Origin: Fibrobacterota bacterium
GTDB taxonomy: Bacteria > Fibrobacterota > Chitinivibrionia > Chitinivibrionales > Chitinispirillaceae
Reading direction: 5' to 3'
Assembly (NCBI GenBank): GCA_023459055.1
Contig: JAEWVR010000005.1
Location: 43,079 to 107,078 of the forward strand
Length of the DNA stretch: 64,000 nucleotides
Under the pieces are notes generated by a model. That model was not told where the DNA came from and made no database searches. It saw only the letters and a list, made by a program, of their open reading frames with translations. How positions within the stretch are numbered: position 1 is the stretch's first letter; each line of letters opens with the position of its first letter. Shown here in pieces: positions 52,103 through 61,884 of this stretch. The translations under genes and the position numbers were made by a program.

Positions 52103-53500
52103 TTAAGCTGCCATTTGCAATCCTTCCTTTCGATTTCTATCAATTTTAGGTAGAATAAAATTAATGAATGTATTGTTTTTCAACGAACCTTTAAGAAATT
52201 CAGGTAATGAATTTTTCATTGCCATGGTAACTACTAGTTCTGATGGTGCTCTGTCAACGTGCATCGTGCGTAACCATGAGCCGAAATTATTCCAAATGAT
52301 TTCAGAATATTTTAACGAGAGAATCTGAAGTAATCCCTGTGCAATACACCCTGTTAATAAGAAACATTCATAAGCGCGCATTTTTCTGTCCACTTGATTT
52401 CGATACTTTTTACTTTTCCTATGTAAATATTGATCCCCGCTTTTGTTTTTTCTCTTTGTCATTTCAGACATCCAAAAATGGTAGGTAAATGTTCCAATTG
52501 TGTTTACTGCCTGTTTGTAACTTACCTCAATTTTGAATCGAAGCCCATACATTTTAATAATGTCAACAGCATCTAATTCCAGATCCGTTGTCATTAATAT
52601 TATATTCCCTCGTTTGGGATGTATCACCAGTACGAATCGCACTTTTCGTACTGCTTGTCGCCAAATCAAATCGATACATTTATACCTGATGGTAACGTTC
52701 TTTTCATCATACACCGGACTTTCTACTGCTATAAAATTGGTATCTTTAAAAAGGGTATTTAATGCAACTTTTTCACCAAAGATAGCCTTTCGTCCCCGTT
52801 TTTTTATGGTCGATACTTTTGGGTCTCTGTATCCAATAGCATTACTGCGGACTCTTGTAATGAGATGGTTCTCACCAAGGTGTTCGAGCACTCCTTTACT
52901 CGCATAATATGCATCTGCAATAAAATAGTGAGGATAGTGACAAACAACGTCTTTAATCATAAGCATCATCTTATCAAGCAATGTAATTTTTGTCCTGTTT
53001 GAAAAAACTAGACCTTCATGAATACGACATATTAATGGAATAGCAAAAAAATCATTTACCATGGACATTCCAACGATTGCTATTGATTGGCAGGAGTGTC
53101 CGAAAATGTATTGAGGTTTTGTATTTGACTCTGATTGTTGAAATAGTTTTTTTACAGCTGGCATTTTCTTGCCCGATTTTGGACCTTTAATTCCATCACC
53201 AAGAATAATATAACGATTTTTGTGTTTCATTAGGAGCGGTCCAAGAACGGTTATAATCAATTTTAACCATAGTTGTGCTAATTGTAAATGATTGATCGAT
53301 GAGCTATGAAAAAAATCCAGGAGTCGATCATAATAACGTGGCTTTAATCCCAATGCTCTGACGATGCTTGTAACGCCGTGCATATCTTTACGAGCAATAA
53401 TTCCTGTTAGCACTACAAAAAACCAGTGAAACGTAATGGAACGAGAGAATGCAGGTCGTAAATCGTTAACAAAAGAGCAGATTGTAATCCATAATTCCAT
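52103..53500 (-). CDS. DDE transposase (IS4/IS701-like)
   Basis: About 465 residues from the ATG at 53500; the frame is open to a GTG at 53554, which would put the start inside the divergent promoter. The DDE triad candidates are LGDGIKG, FIADAYYAS and FKIEVSYKQA. The C-terminal region is basic. No frameshift or stop is present, so it may be active. It carries out cut-and-paste transposition of the surrounding element. Confidence 0.88.
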   Translation of the reverse strand: MELWITICSFVNDLRPAFSRSITFHWFFVVLTGIIARKDMHGVTSIVRALGLKPRYYDRLLDFFHSSSINHLQLAQLWLKLIITVLGPLLMKHKNRYIILGDGIKGPKSGKKMPAVKKLFQQSESNTKPQYIFGHSCQSIAIVGMSMVNDFFAIPLICRIHEGLVFSNRTKITLLDKMMLMIKDVVCHYPHYFIADAYYASKGVLEHLGENHLITRVRSNAIGYRDPKVSTIKKRGRKAIFGEKVALNTLFKDTNFIAVESPVYDEKNVTIRYKCIDLIWRQAVRKVRFVLVIHPKRGNIILMTTDLELDAVDIIKMYGLRFKIEVSYKQAVNTIGTFTYHFWMSEMTKRKNKSGDQYLHRKSKKYRNQVDRKMRAYECFLLTGCIAQGLLQILSLKYSEIIWNNFGSWLRTMHVDRAPSELVVTMAMKNSLPEFLKGSLKNNTFINFILPKIDRNRKEGLQMAA

Positions 53501-53586
53501 ATATTTTTCCGATTCTTTAAAAAAAGTTAAAAAAGTTCTTGACACGATTAGCACACGTATGCTAATTTAACAAAAAAGGAGCTACT
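53501..53586. promoter_or_regulatory. Divergent promoter with operator-like palindrome
   Basis: TTGACA (53539-53544) lies 16 bases before GCTAAT (53561-53566) and a ribosome site AAGGAG (53576-53581), giving a plausible promoter for the passenger gene. Between them is a near-perfect palindrome, ATTAGCACACGTATGCTAAT (53547-53566, 18 of 20 symmetric). It lies in the spacer of both divergent genes, where a repressor could control them. Confidence 0.55.
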
Positions 53587-53913
53587 ATGCACAAAAATCT
53601 TAAAGAAATCGAAAAAAGAATTTCATCAATCAAAAAAGAATTGATGACAATAGGTGAAATGAGACCTGGATCATTAACTTTACAATATCAAAAACCTGAA
53701 GAAAAGAAAGGTGCGTACTATCAAATCAGCTACACTCACCACATGAAAAGCAGAACGCAACATGTTCGTCCAGAATTTGTTGAGGATTTAAAGATACAAA
53801 TAGAAGCATTCAAAAAATTTAAGGCATTAGTTGCGGAATGGAGTGATTTAGCAATAGAACATTCTATTACGAAAATCAAAATTGCAAAAGAGGATGGTAA
53901 AAAAGTATCTTAG
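53587..53913 (+). CDS. DUF6788-like small protein carried by the insertion sequence
   Basis: 108 residues, basic, mostly helical. The centre MRPGSLTLQYQ and GAYYQISYTHHMKS match the form I remember for DUF6788 proteins, which often sit beside transposases. It lies inside the inverted repeats, divergent from the transposase, and its stop is at the right repeat. The role is unknown; regulation or targeting of transposition is speculative. Confidence 0.7.
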   Translation: MHKNLKEIEKRISSIKKELMTIGEMRPGSLTLQYQKPEEKKGAYYQISYTHHMKSRTQHVRPEFVEDLKIQIEAFKKFKALVAEWSDLAIEHSITKIKIAKEDGKKVS

Positions 53914-54000
53914 AACTCGGTACTCTTGAGTAAGGATGAATGTGGAATCATTTTAATCATTTCACAAGATGTTGAATTTTAGTAATTATCATTTACCATT

Positions 54001-54960
54001 TTAAAGGTCATTGATAACATCACTAAGCCTTATGCACTCAATTCCTTCATCATTTATAAATTTTAAGAACGTATTAATTCTATAAAATATACGCTGTTCA
54101 TCCTGTTCTGTTTTCGTAAATGGACTAAATCCTGCTTTGAGACTTGTTGAATGAAAGGTAAGATTAAGAATTTTTGCTCCTTTTAAACGTAACACCTTTA
54201 CAAGCGCAACCATCTCTTTTTCGCTAAATCGTTCTGGATTGAGACTGACTTTGTTCAATATTCTGAGTGCATTCAGAATGCCTATAGCTCTGAATTTTAT
54301 AGCAATAGATCTATTCTGTAAAAACTTAAAAAGTCTATTGTAAAAAATGTAATTTTTTTGCAAAAAACCGGTAGAAATTGGAATTTCAATAAGTGCACCA
54401 TTTTGGTCAGGTTTGAAGATATTTTTGGATGAAAATCTGTATGGCCAGGGAGAATACTCAGTAAAATCTGGCCCCTGATAGGGACTCTGATCTTCAAATG
54501 GAGTAATGGATGTATCAAATTTATAATTGAGTTTCTCAAGTGCGTGTGCTACTTTTTCATTAAACCCATACCTGCCACTCCTAAATGAAACTGGTGTTAC
54601 ACCAAGCTTTTCCTGAATAGCTGTATGCAATGTAGAAATCTTCTTTTGTATTGACTCCTGAGATAAATTACTTAACATTGTATTTGTTTTTATAAGAGGT
54701 TCATCAAACGGTGGAGTGTTCCAGGGGTGACAGTGTGTTCCAATTTCACATTTTTTCTCTGATACAATTTTTTTTAATATTGCTTGTGACTTTTTATCAT
54801 TAATAACGGGCAGTGTTACAAGATATGTTGGGATTACACTAAATGATTCAAATAGCGCATGAAGTGATGCAATATGTTCTATATTTTTACAAGGATTATC
54901 AGTTCTGCTATATTGATTCCAATTATCTTCCTCAGTATCAATAGTAATAACAATTTTCAC
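54001..54960 (-). CDS. WalW-like polysaccharide deacetylase family protein
   Basis: 319 residues. TIDTEED at the N-terminus, IGTHCHPWNTPPF and FRSGRYGF correspond to metal-binding and active-site regions of NodB-type polysaccharide deacetylases, closest to the WalW group of EPS loci. It is expected to deacetylate a sugar of the exported polymer. Its downstream (stop) end lies about 70 bases from the insertion sequence. The neighbouring EPS genes are nearby but the direction is opposite to the one at 55432. Confidence 0.85.
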   Translation of the reverse strand: MKIVITIDTEEDNWNQYSRTDNPCKNIEHIASLHALFESFSVIPTYLVTLPVINDKKSQAILKKIVSEKKCEIGTHCHPWNTPPFDEPLIKTNTMLSNLSQESIQKKISTLHTAIQEKLGVTPVSFRSGRYGFNEKVAHALEKLNYKFDTSITPFEDQSPYQGPDFTEYSPWPYRFSSKNIFKPDQNGALIEIPISTGFLQKNYIFYNRLFKFLQNRSIAIKFRAIGILNALRILNKVSLNPERFSEKEMVALVKVLRLKGAKILNLTFHSTSLKAGFSPFTKTEQDEQRIFYRINTFLKFINDEGIECIRLSDVINDL

Positions 54961-55431
54961 AATACAAACTCAAAATGTTTAAAATTACAAATCGATTGAT
55001 AAGACAAACTATTCACTTACTTTAGAGTATGAACAATTTTTCCTGTTTCGGATACATTAGAATAACTTATCCCATTTTATTTTGCAAAAGTTAAGATATC
55101 TTTAATTTGTAAGAACATTTGTTTTTCTTCCTCTTTACTATTTGCAAACGGGTTTAAACTGTTTTTAAACTAAAGAAATCCTCTTGAAAACAGAATTTAA
55201 ACCAATGCTCCACATACTATTGAAATATTATTCTTTTATCATCGTGTTTTTTATATCAAAAAAATAAAAGTTTAACATAATCATTAATATACTTAAGATT
55301 AGATAACCGTTTCAAGTACCGAATAGTTACAAAAACAGCCATTCACTACCACTGAGTAAATTAACATTCTTTATAAACAACACGTTTTTAATTCATTGCT
55401 TTTATTATATTGTTTTCCAGAGGAATTAGAA
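54961..55431. other. Intergenic region between divergent genes
   Basis: 471 strongly A/T-rich bases between divergently oriented genes. Promoters for both must lie here; I can place none with confidence and see no repeat. Confidence 0.4.
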
Positions 55432-56622
55432 ATGCTTATAACTAAATATATTAATAGTTTTGAAGATTTAGAAGCCTTATCTGAAAAGTGGGACACGCTT
55501 CTTCAACAAAGTATTAATTACACCTATTCACTTTCCTGGAATTGGGTGTTTAACTGGGTCCGCATATACATTGAGGAACAAAATAAACTACTGTGTATAG
55601 CTGTATATGATAAAAACGATTTAGTTGGAATAGCCCCATTCTGGATTGAACAAAAACAGCAATTATTGTTTAAACCTATTAGGATTCTTCGCTTCATAGG
55701 GTCAAAAGAAATTTGTCCTGATCACCTGGACCTTATAATTCACAAGAAAAACTCTAAAGAGATTTGTGCAGAAATTTGGGAACATCTATTTAATAATCTG
55801 CATAAAAAATGGGACATCTGGGAATACAATAGTGTGAGCGTTCATTCACCAATTCTTCAAATCCTTCGGAAATTATCGGATAACGATAGAAGAAACCTCG
55901 GTTTCAGCATCAATAACTATGAAGTCTGTCCATATATTCAACTACCGGAATCCTGGAATATTTATTTGGAATCATTAAGTGCAAACCAGCGTAGAGCTTT
56001 GAAAATATCAGGTGATAGAATTTCAAAACTTGGAACAATAACCTTAAAGTTTTGTGAGACAATTCAGGAACTACCAGAATTTATGGAAACACATATTAAC
56101 TTACATAAAAAGTCATGGGCTGATAGAGGCAAAACTGGCAGTTTCCGAACAGAACAATTTCGACGATTTCACAATGAGTTTGCAAGGGATTGCCTGAATA
56201 ATGGTTCACTTTTTTTATGTAATTTAGAACTTGATAATATTCCGATAGGTAGTTTCTATGGTTTTGTCTATAACAAAACACTTTTATATTATTTAATTGG
56301 TGTAAATCGCTCTGCTGTTCCAACGGCAAATATCGGCAGAGTTCTATTAGGATATTGCATTAAAGAAGCGATCAGACGAGGTTATAATGGATTTGATTTT
56401 TTACGGGGTTCTGAAAGTTATAAATATGATTGGACTAATTTGGAGCAACAAGAGTTGTTTGTAACTTTTTATAACAGGTCTTTTAGAGCTTTGGTTTTTA
56501 TTTTGAAGCAGTTTTTGAGTAGTTTTTGCAGGCAGTATGGGTATGTATTGCTTGGGGAGAAGGTGAAAAACTTAAAACGGCTTTATGATGGAATTTTTAA
56601 AAGGAAATTGTTTTTTAAGTGA
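55432..56622 (+). CDS. CelD/BcsL-type GNAT acyltransferase
   Basis: The start is the ATG at 55432, preceded by AGAGGA; the frame itself begins at 55396. 396 residues of the Acetyltransf_6 (CelD/BcsL) type: a GNAT-like fold with SANQRRALKISGDRISKLG mid-protein and the C-terminal YNGFDFLRGSESYKYDW. These proteins are often found with polysaccharide synthesis genes and probably add acyl groups. It is the second such protein in the window besides the FemAB gene at 33542, but only distantly related. Confidence 0.82.
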   Translation: MLITKYINSFEDLEALSEKWDTLLQQSINYTYSLSWNWVFNWVRIYIEEQNKLLCIAVYDKNDLVGIAPFWIEQKQQLLFKPIRILRFIGSKEICPDHLDLIIHKKNSKEICAEIWEHLFNNLHKKWDIWEYNSVSVHSPILQILRKLSDNDRRNLGFSINNYEVCPYIQLPESWNIYLESLSANQRRALKISGDRISKLGTITLKFCETIQELPEFMETHINLHKKSWADRGKTGSFRTEQFRRFHNEFARDCLNNGSLFLCNLELDNIPIGSFYGFVYNKTLLYYLIGVNRSAVPTANIGRVLLGYCIKEAIRRGYNGFDFLRGSESYKYDWTNLEQQELFVTFYNRSFRALVFILKQFLSSFCRQYGYVLLGEKVKNLKRLYDGIFKRKLFFK

Positions 56623-56835
56623 CTTGTAGTGAATTTCTGTGGCTTTTGTATGTCGTTCATGTTTAATGAGTAAATTTAAATGGGGAGTTTTTGAGTATGA
56701 TTTTTTACATGGATGTAATAATTCACAGTATTACAAATTTAGTAATCTTGGTTGAACCGAAAATTTATTTTGCCATCTTAGTATAAACTGGCCATAACAG
56801 GAATATAACCACAAATACGGTGGAGAATATATGCA

Positions 56836-57828
56836 CTATCTTTTAAACATATTAGCTATCGCACAATTGAATTTATTAAGAATTTTTGGCCATTCTAAAA
56901 GCAGTTCTTTGTGCAGTTCAAGAACTTGTCCTTTGAGAATATGGTAGTTTGCCCGGGCATATATTATTGAATTGTATAACTCATCTATTTCGCATTTTGT
57001 AAAAACGGTTCCCTTATAAAAATATTCTCTTAGTGTTGGTGTATCTCCCAAGAGTAGTGGCTTGTCAAGGCTAACGCCTTCGTATCCGCCACAAACAAGA
57101 AGTTCTGGAAATGTGGTCAACGGCATAACAACATGACATCTGGCCATTAGTGAAAAGTATTCTGAATCTGTTAAATATCCAGTGCAAACAAAATTTGGGG
57201 GGATATTTTTAAGAAGTTTTTCATATTTTGATTTTGGTTTTCCGGTTACATATACCACAATCTCTTTTTGAAGGAGTCTGCAGACCTCCACTACTTCACT
57301 AATTGGTTCATCGTTTGCCCATGAAGATGGAAAAAGAATGGAGAATACAGTACTTTTTTGTAAATCGTTTGTAACAGTTGAAAACTTTGTTAAATCAGGT
57401 AGTGGATCAGGTAAAATAATTGCATTTCCACCTGCCGCAGTGACTCTTTTTGCGATTTGATTATTGGTTACGATTGTTATATCTGCATGTTTTAAGGAAT
57501 AATTACTTAACAAATGAAACAGAAAATACTTAGGAGATTTTTTATTTACTTGACCAAGCATAAAGTTGCTGTGCCGATCTACAACAACTTTGAAAGAAAA
57601 AATCTTTTTCAAAATGCATGCTTCAATTGCAAGAAAAACTGAAGGATTTTGAACAAAAACAATAGCGTTATGACATTTAATCATCTGAAGCAGCGAAAAA
57701 AACATACATAAGAAGTATCTTAGAAATGGTTTGTTATCATAATTAAATATGTAAAGCTCTGCACCGACAATTTTTGACATATTCAAAGTTCGGTTTTGTT
57801 TTTCCCATGCAATCCAGATTCTTTTCAT
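56836..57828 (-). CDS. Glycosyltransferase-like protein
   Basis: 330 residues of GT-B fold. N-terminal hydrophobic stretch LRYFLCMFFSLLQMI may be membrane-associated. Motifs include ILFPSSWANDEPISEV for the donor half and PELLVCGGYEGVSLDKPLLL corresponding to the Glu-containing donor site. It is likely a family 4 transferase adding a sugar in EPS repeat-unit synthesis. It follows the PaaK-like gene on the same strand with a 16-base gap. Confidence 0.78.
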   Translation of the reverse strand: MKRIWIAWEKQNRTLNMSKIVGAELYIFNYDNKPFLRYFLCMFFSLLQMIKCHNAIVFVQNPSVFLAIEACILKKIFSFKVVVDRHSNFMLGQVNKKSPKYFLFHLLSNYSLKHADITIVTNNQIAKRVTAAGGNAIILPDPLPDLTKFSTVTNDLQKSTVFSILFPSSWANDEPISEVVEVCRLLQKEIVVYVTGKPKSKYEKLLKNIPPNFVCTGYLTDSEYFSLMARCHVVMPLTTFPELLVCGGYEGVSLDKPLLLGDTPTLREYFYKGTVFTKCEIDELYNSIIYARANYHILKGQVLELHKELLLEWPKILNKFNCAIANMFKR

Positions 57829-57844
57829 AAAAGTCCAATAAATA

Positions 57845-59161
57845 TTAAGATACCTCTGATTTTACAACTCGCATTTTTCCAGAAAGTTCCCGTTTTAATT
57901 GATTTACCGGAATGAATTGTATTTTAAAATTAGAATCGATTTTATGATTAATTTTTTGTTTAATAATTTCTTCTAAAGATTCATCCCATTTGGATGTTGC
58001 AATAAAATAAATATCAATATTTTCTAAGGATTTCTGCACTATTTGAAACTGGCTAAAAGCCTGGTATTTTTGTTGAATTTCTTCAAAGATGTAAATAAAT
58101 GCTTCCGGATGAACAGATTTTCCATTTTTTGTCTTAATAATGTCATACGCCCTGCCATGTATGCCCTTGAGTATTGGCAATTTCCTTCCACATGGACATT
58201 CTTTATAATCCCATGAAGCAAAATCACCAATCTTATAGCGAATGATTGGCATTGCCAAATTATGTAGATCAGTCACAACAACTTCGCCTGTTTCGGCAGG
58301 ATTACCATTAGAATCAATTATTTCTAAATAAATATTGTCCGCAACAACATGCATACTTCCATATTCACATTCATGAGCTATTGAGCCAACCTCACCACAA
58401 CCATACTCATTAAAAATGTGTACTCCCCAAACAGATTCTATACAAAGTCTATCATAATCTGTTAGAATTTCAGATGTTGTAATGATACTTTTTACCGAAG
58501 GAATTAATGGAAGATTGTGTTGTTTAATGTGTTCGCTATATTTACGAATAACACTTACATAACCATAAAGATATTTGGGTTTAAACCTTAAGAGCGTTTT
58601 ATGGTAAGAATCAAGAGATTCTTTTGTAAGGTTAAATGCTGATACTCTTTTCCTATTCGAAATAAAATCGATTATCCGAGCAGTAAGTGCATTTTTTTTG
58701 GAATGTGGAACACCCCAGAATCTCGCTTGTTTATCTCCTATTCCAATTTTAGCCCACTCATAAGAACGCCATGTAGCTACTCTTTCTCTTGCTAACGCAT
58801 CATTATTTTTATAAATTTTAACAGGTTCACCTGTTGAGCCGCCAGTTGTTTTAACTGAAGCTTTTTGGGATTTAAAGGTACAAATCTGCTGAAAATTATC
58901 AATTATGTGTTTTTTTGTAAGGAATGGGATGTTGGTTAATTGTTCAAAGCCATAATTGCTTTTAATAAATTCTCTATAATAGGGTGAATAAGCACTTGCA
59001 AATTTAAAAATATCTTGTAATAAATGATGTTGGAGTTCTTTTAGCTTATTTGTTTCCAGGTATTGATTTTTATTGTATAGCTTTGAGTATTTGTAAATCT
59101 GTTCACCCTTGAGAAATGTAACCGGGTAGTATAAGAAATATTTAGAAAAGAATGGATGCAT
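57845..59161 (-). CDS. PaaK/CapK-like adenylate-forming enzyme
   Basis: 438 residues of the phenylacetate-CoA ligase superfamily. The P-loop is TGGSTGEPVKIYK, followed by NEYGCGEVGSIAHE and the hinge region LAMPIIRYKIGDFASW with the conserved RYKIGD motif. Homologues named CapK occur in capsule and EPS clusters, where they are thought to activate an acid for transfer; the substrate is unknown. It sits in a minus-strand run with glycosyltransferases. Confidence 0.88.
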   Translation of the reverse strand: MHPFFSKYFLYYPVTFLKGEQIYKYSKLYNKNQYLETNKLKELQHHLLQDIFKFASAYSPYYREFIKSNYGFEQLTNIPFLTKKHIIDNFQQICTFKSQKASVKTTGGSTGEPVKIYKNNDALARERVATWRSYEWAKIGIGDKQARFWGVPHSKKNALTARIIDFISNRKRVSAFNLTKESLDSYHKTLLRFKPKYLYGYVSVIRKYSEHIKQHNLPLIPSVKSIITTSEILTDYDRLCIESVWGVHIFNEYGCGEVGSIAHECEYGSMHVVADNIYLEIIDSNGNPAETGEVVVTDLHNLAMPIIRYKIGDFASWDYKECPCGRKLPILKGIHGRAYDIIKTKNGKSVHPEAFIYIFEEIQQKYQAFSQFQIVQKSLENIDIYFIATSKWDESLEEIIKQKINHKIDSNFKIQFIPVNQLKRELSGKMRVVKSEVS

Positions 59162-59505
59162 TTTGTCGTTCCGTAAATTTAGTGAGCAGTATTAAACCTC
59201 AGCTAATTACAATTTGATGTTAAAATACTAATTCTACTAATAAAATGTAAAAGAATTATATTAAATTATTTGTAACTTTAATACCTATATTCGTTTGTAA
59301 GCCTATAGTCTTACACATCGGCAAAGTTATTTAAAACTTGTAAAGCCTACTGTATATCAAATTACATTTTGGACTTATCGGTTTCCAGAAAAGGAGTGGG
59401 ATTTCTTAAATACCTTTTGCTTTTAATCCAGGCAGTTTTGTTATAAGAGTTCCATTTTACCAAAGAAATTACAATTGCACAATAAAATGCAAATTCTTTA
59501 TACAG
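59162..59505. other. Intergenic gap in the EPS gene run
   Basis: 344 A/T-rich bases between two genes on the same strand. No gene, repeat or terminator is visible, but a promoter for the PaaK-like gene is likely. Confidence 0.4.
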
Positions 59506-60615
59506 TCATCTTAAAATCTCTAAATAGGCTTTAATATATTGTTGCGACATTATAGAAACCGAGTACTTTTTTTCAATTTTCTCTCGAGCAACTTGGGAAA
59601 TTGCATGGTAGACATTAGGGTTGCTTAATAATTGATTACATTTTTCGGCATAGTGCTGTGGATCTCTTCCCTGTATGAGAAACCCGTCAACACCATTTTC
59701 AATAATTTCAGGAAGACCTCCTACAAATGGTGCAATTGCTGGTATCCCATGGCTCATTGCCTCAAGAATTGTCATTGGTATTCCTTCGTGAATGGAGGTG
59801 TTCAAGAACACGTCAATTTGCTTGTAAAATGAGTTCATGTCATCAATTTTCCCACTAAACGAGAAATTATTCAAACCGAGCTCAGAGACTTTACATCGTA
59901 GGTCTTGTTCAAGCGGGCCATCCCCTGCAAGTAAAAAGTGTATGTTTTTATGATTGCGTAGATAATTAGCTATGTCAATAAAGAGCCCAAAATCTTTAAC
60001 GGGTACAAGGCGGCCTGCAGTACCAATGGTAAATGAACTTGCTAAATCTTTTTTTGTATCAGAGTCAAAAGATGGTAAAGGTATTCCATTGTGAATTGTA
60101 ATAATTTTTTGCTTTAAGAAACCACTATTTGTCAAGATATCGCGAATATCATTGGAAACCGCAACTGTACGGCTGAAAAAACGTGAAAGAAGAAAAAAAT
60201 TGAGTTTTTTGATGATCGAGCTGACTGTCAATTTTGTCAAAGAGTTTTCTGGCATTCCGTGTAAGGTAGAAACAAGCCTGGTGTTCCTGAGAAGAACAGA
60301 AATAATCAATGCGAGTATATTCTCTTTTTGACGGTGGGAATGAATAATATCAATTTTTTTTGAACGTAGTTTTTGATATACTTTATATGCTAAAACCGGA
60401 AATGAATGCCTGCTTTCTTCAAAAACAGTTACATCAATACCAGCATTTTTAAGTTCATCAGCCAATCGACCATTGTTGAAAATAATAACTGAAACTGAAA
60501 TTGAATTGGAATCAGCCATAGTTCGTATAAGGTGAAATGCCATAACTTCAGCGCCAGCCCAGAGGTCGCCTGAAATAAAATGGCACACAGTGCATTGATT
60601 ATTATTTAATTCCAT
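59506..60615 (-). CDS. Glycosyltransferase family 4 protein
   Basis: 369 residues, GT-B fold. FTIGTAGRLVPVKDFGLFID starts the donor domain and EGIPMTILEAMSHGIPAIA is the E-x7-E motif. It lies 13 bases from the ATP-grasp gene, so they are one transcript. The sugar is unknown. Confidence 0.92.
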   Translation of the reverse strand: MELNNNQCTVCHFISGDLWAGAEVMAFHLIRTMADSNSISVSVIIFNNGRLADELKNAGIDVTVFEESRHSFPVLAYKVYQKLRSKKIDIIHSHRQKENILALIISVLLRNTRLVSTLHGMPENSLTKLTVSSIIKKLNFFLLSRFFSRTVAVSNDIRDILTNSGFLKQKIITIHNGIPLPSFDSDTKKDLASSFTIGTAGRLVPVKDFGLFIDIANYLRNHKNIHFLLAGDGPLEQDLRCKVSELGLNNFSFSGKIDDMNSFYKQIDVFLNTSIHEGIPMTILEAMSHGIPAIAPFVGGLPEIIENGVDGFLIQGRDPQHYAEKCNQLLSNPNVYHAISQVAREKIEKKYSVSIMSQQYIKAYLEILR

Positions 60616-60628
60616 AATTACAAATTGA

Positions 60629-61846
60629 TTAATGCGGGTCTGATTTTATCCATTGTTTAACTGCATACCAGAATGGTTTTACATCGTTATACCTGAGTTC
60701 TTCAATTTTACTTCCTTTCAGAAATTCCATAAAGAAAATAATAATTGCATGAAGCTTATTCTTCAAACTTTGCGGATATCGGGAATGATTCATTGGCGTT
60801 TTAAGACGAATAATCAGATGGTCAAGATCGCCAAGCAGCCACCGACTTCTTGCTGGTTTGAATGTATTATCTTTGGGGATGTCGTCTTTTTGAGATAGAT
60901 TATAAAGATAAAGCGGGAAATTGACACCAGCATCAATGGCAAGTTGTAATGAACCCCAGAAACGTGCATTAATCTCCATGAGTACAGGAGCATTATTTTT
61001 TGAAATATCCCGCTTAAATTCAACCATTGCTACTCCGCTCCAATTGAGCTCCTTGAGCAGTTTCCTGGACGCATCAAGTGCTATTGGATCTGGTTGTGTG
61101 CTCTCGCATACAACACTTACGCCCCCATAGGGAGGTTTTTCCCTGATTCTTCTATGGCTGAATACAGAAAGAATTTTGCCTTTATTACAAAAGACAAAGA
61201 TACCAATACCATCACCAGTAATAACCTCCTGAAGCATATATGGAACAGTAAATGATTCATCGCTGCTAATTATTTGATTTAATTCTTCCTTATTGGAGGC
61301 AAATCTTACGCCGGTTTTTTTCATTTTATTACCGGAATACAGAATTGATGCACGTGGCTTGACAATTAATGGAAATGATAATGTTGATAGATGCTCGTCA
61401 ATAGATTGGCCGGATGATGGATCGATGAACGTAGTTAACGGGAATGGAATATTTAGTTGAGCAGCAGTTTTCATAAGTGAAATTTTATCTGATGCATTCC
61501 AATAAGTTTCAAAAGAAACCAATGGAATTATTGTCAGATTGGATAATTTTGATTGATATTTCAAAGTAGCGCAAACTGTGGCATCTGTAACAGGAATAAG
61601 AACACCGATATTTTCCTTTATAATTAAATCAGAAATTGTTTCAACAAATTGTTGTATATCGTCAAAAGGAGAAGGATACACAGCAGTGCGGCAGCAGAAC
61701 CGTGATGTACCTGAAAGAGATTGCGAATATTCACTTGCGACAATTACCCTAAGCCTGGCACGACCAAGAGAGCGCACGACTGCGAGCGCAGCTCTGGTTT
61801 CACCATCAAGAACAAGTACAGTTGTATTATTATTCATTCCTGACAC
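60629..61846 (-). CDS. ATP-grasp family ligase
   Basis: 405 residues from a GTG at 61846, with an ATG at 61837 as the alternative. The ATP-grasp pattern is clear: FPLIVKPRASILYSGN for the nucleotide-binding lysine and VLMEINARFWGS for the metal-binding Glu/Asn. The N-terminal VLVLDGETRAALAVVRSLG is a Rossmann-like domain. ATP-grasp enzymes ligate a carboxylate to an amine; in EPS loci they may decorate a sugar. The substrate is not predicted. Confidence 0.88.
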   Translation of the reverse strand: MSGMNNNTTVLVLDGETRAALAVVRSLGRARLRVIVASEYSQSLSGTSRFCCRTAVYPSPFDDIQQFVETISDLIIKENIGVLIPVTDATVCATLKYQSKLSNLTIIPLVSFETYWNASDKISLMKTAAQLNIPFPLTTFIDPSSGQSIDEHLSTLSFPLIVKPRASILYSGNKMKKTGVRFASNKEELNQIISSDESFTVPYMLQEVITGDGIGIFVFCNKGKILSVFSHRRIREKPPYGGVSVVCESTQPDPIALDASRKLLKELNWSGVAMVEFKRDISKNNAPVLMEINARFWGSLQLAIDAGVNFPLYLYNLSQKDDIPKDNTFKPARSRWLLGDLDHLIIRLKTPMNHSRYPQSLKNKLHAIIIFFMEFLKGSKIEELRYNDVKPFWYAVKQWIKSDPH

Positions 61847-61884
61847 TATGTTGGAAATATCTTGTGTTTTTAATTGTTACCATT

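Larger units (their letters stand above)
52073..53930. mobile_element. Complete insertion sequence, 1858 bp, with passenger gene
   Basis: The ends are 21-bp inverted repeats starting CTCAAGAGTACCGAGTT (52073-52093 and, reversed, 53910-53930; 20 of 21 match). A 7-bp duplication flanks them. The element holds a DDE transposase on the minus strand and a divergent DUF6788-like gene on the plus strand. I cannot name its ISfinder family with certainty; the transposase looks IS4/IS701-like. Confidence 0.9.
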
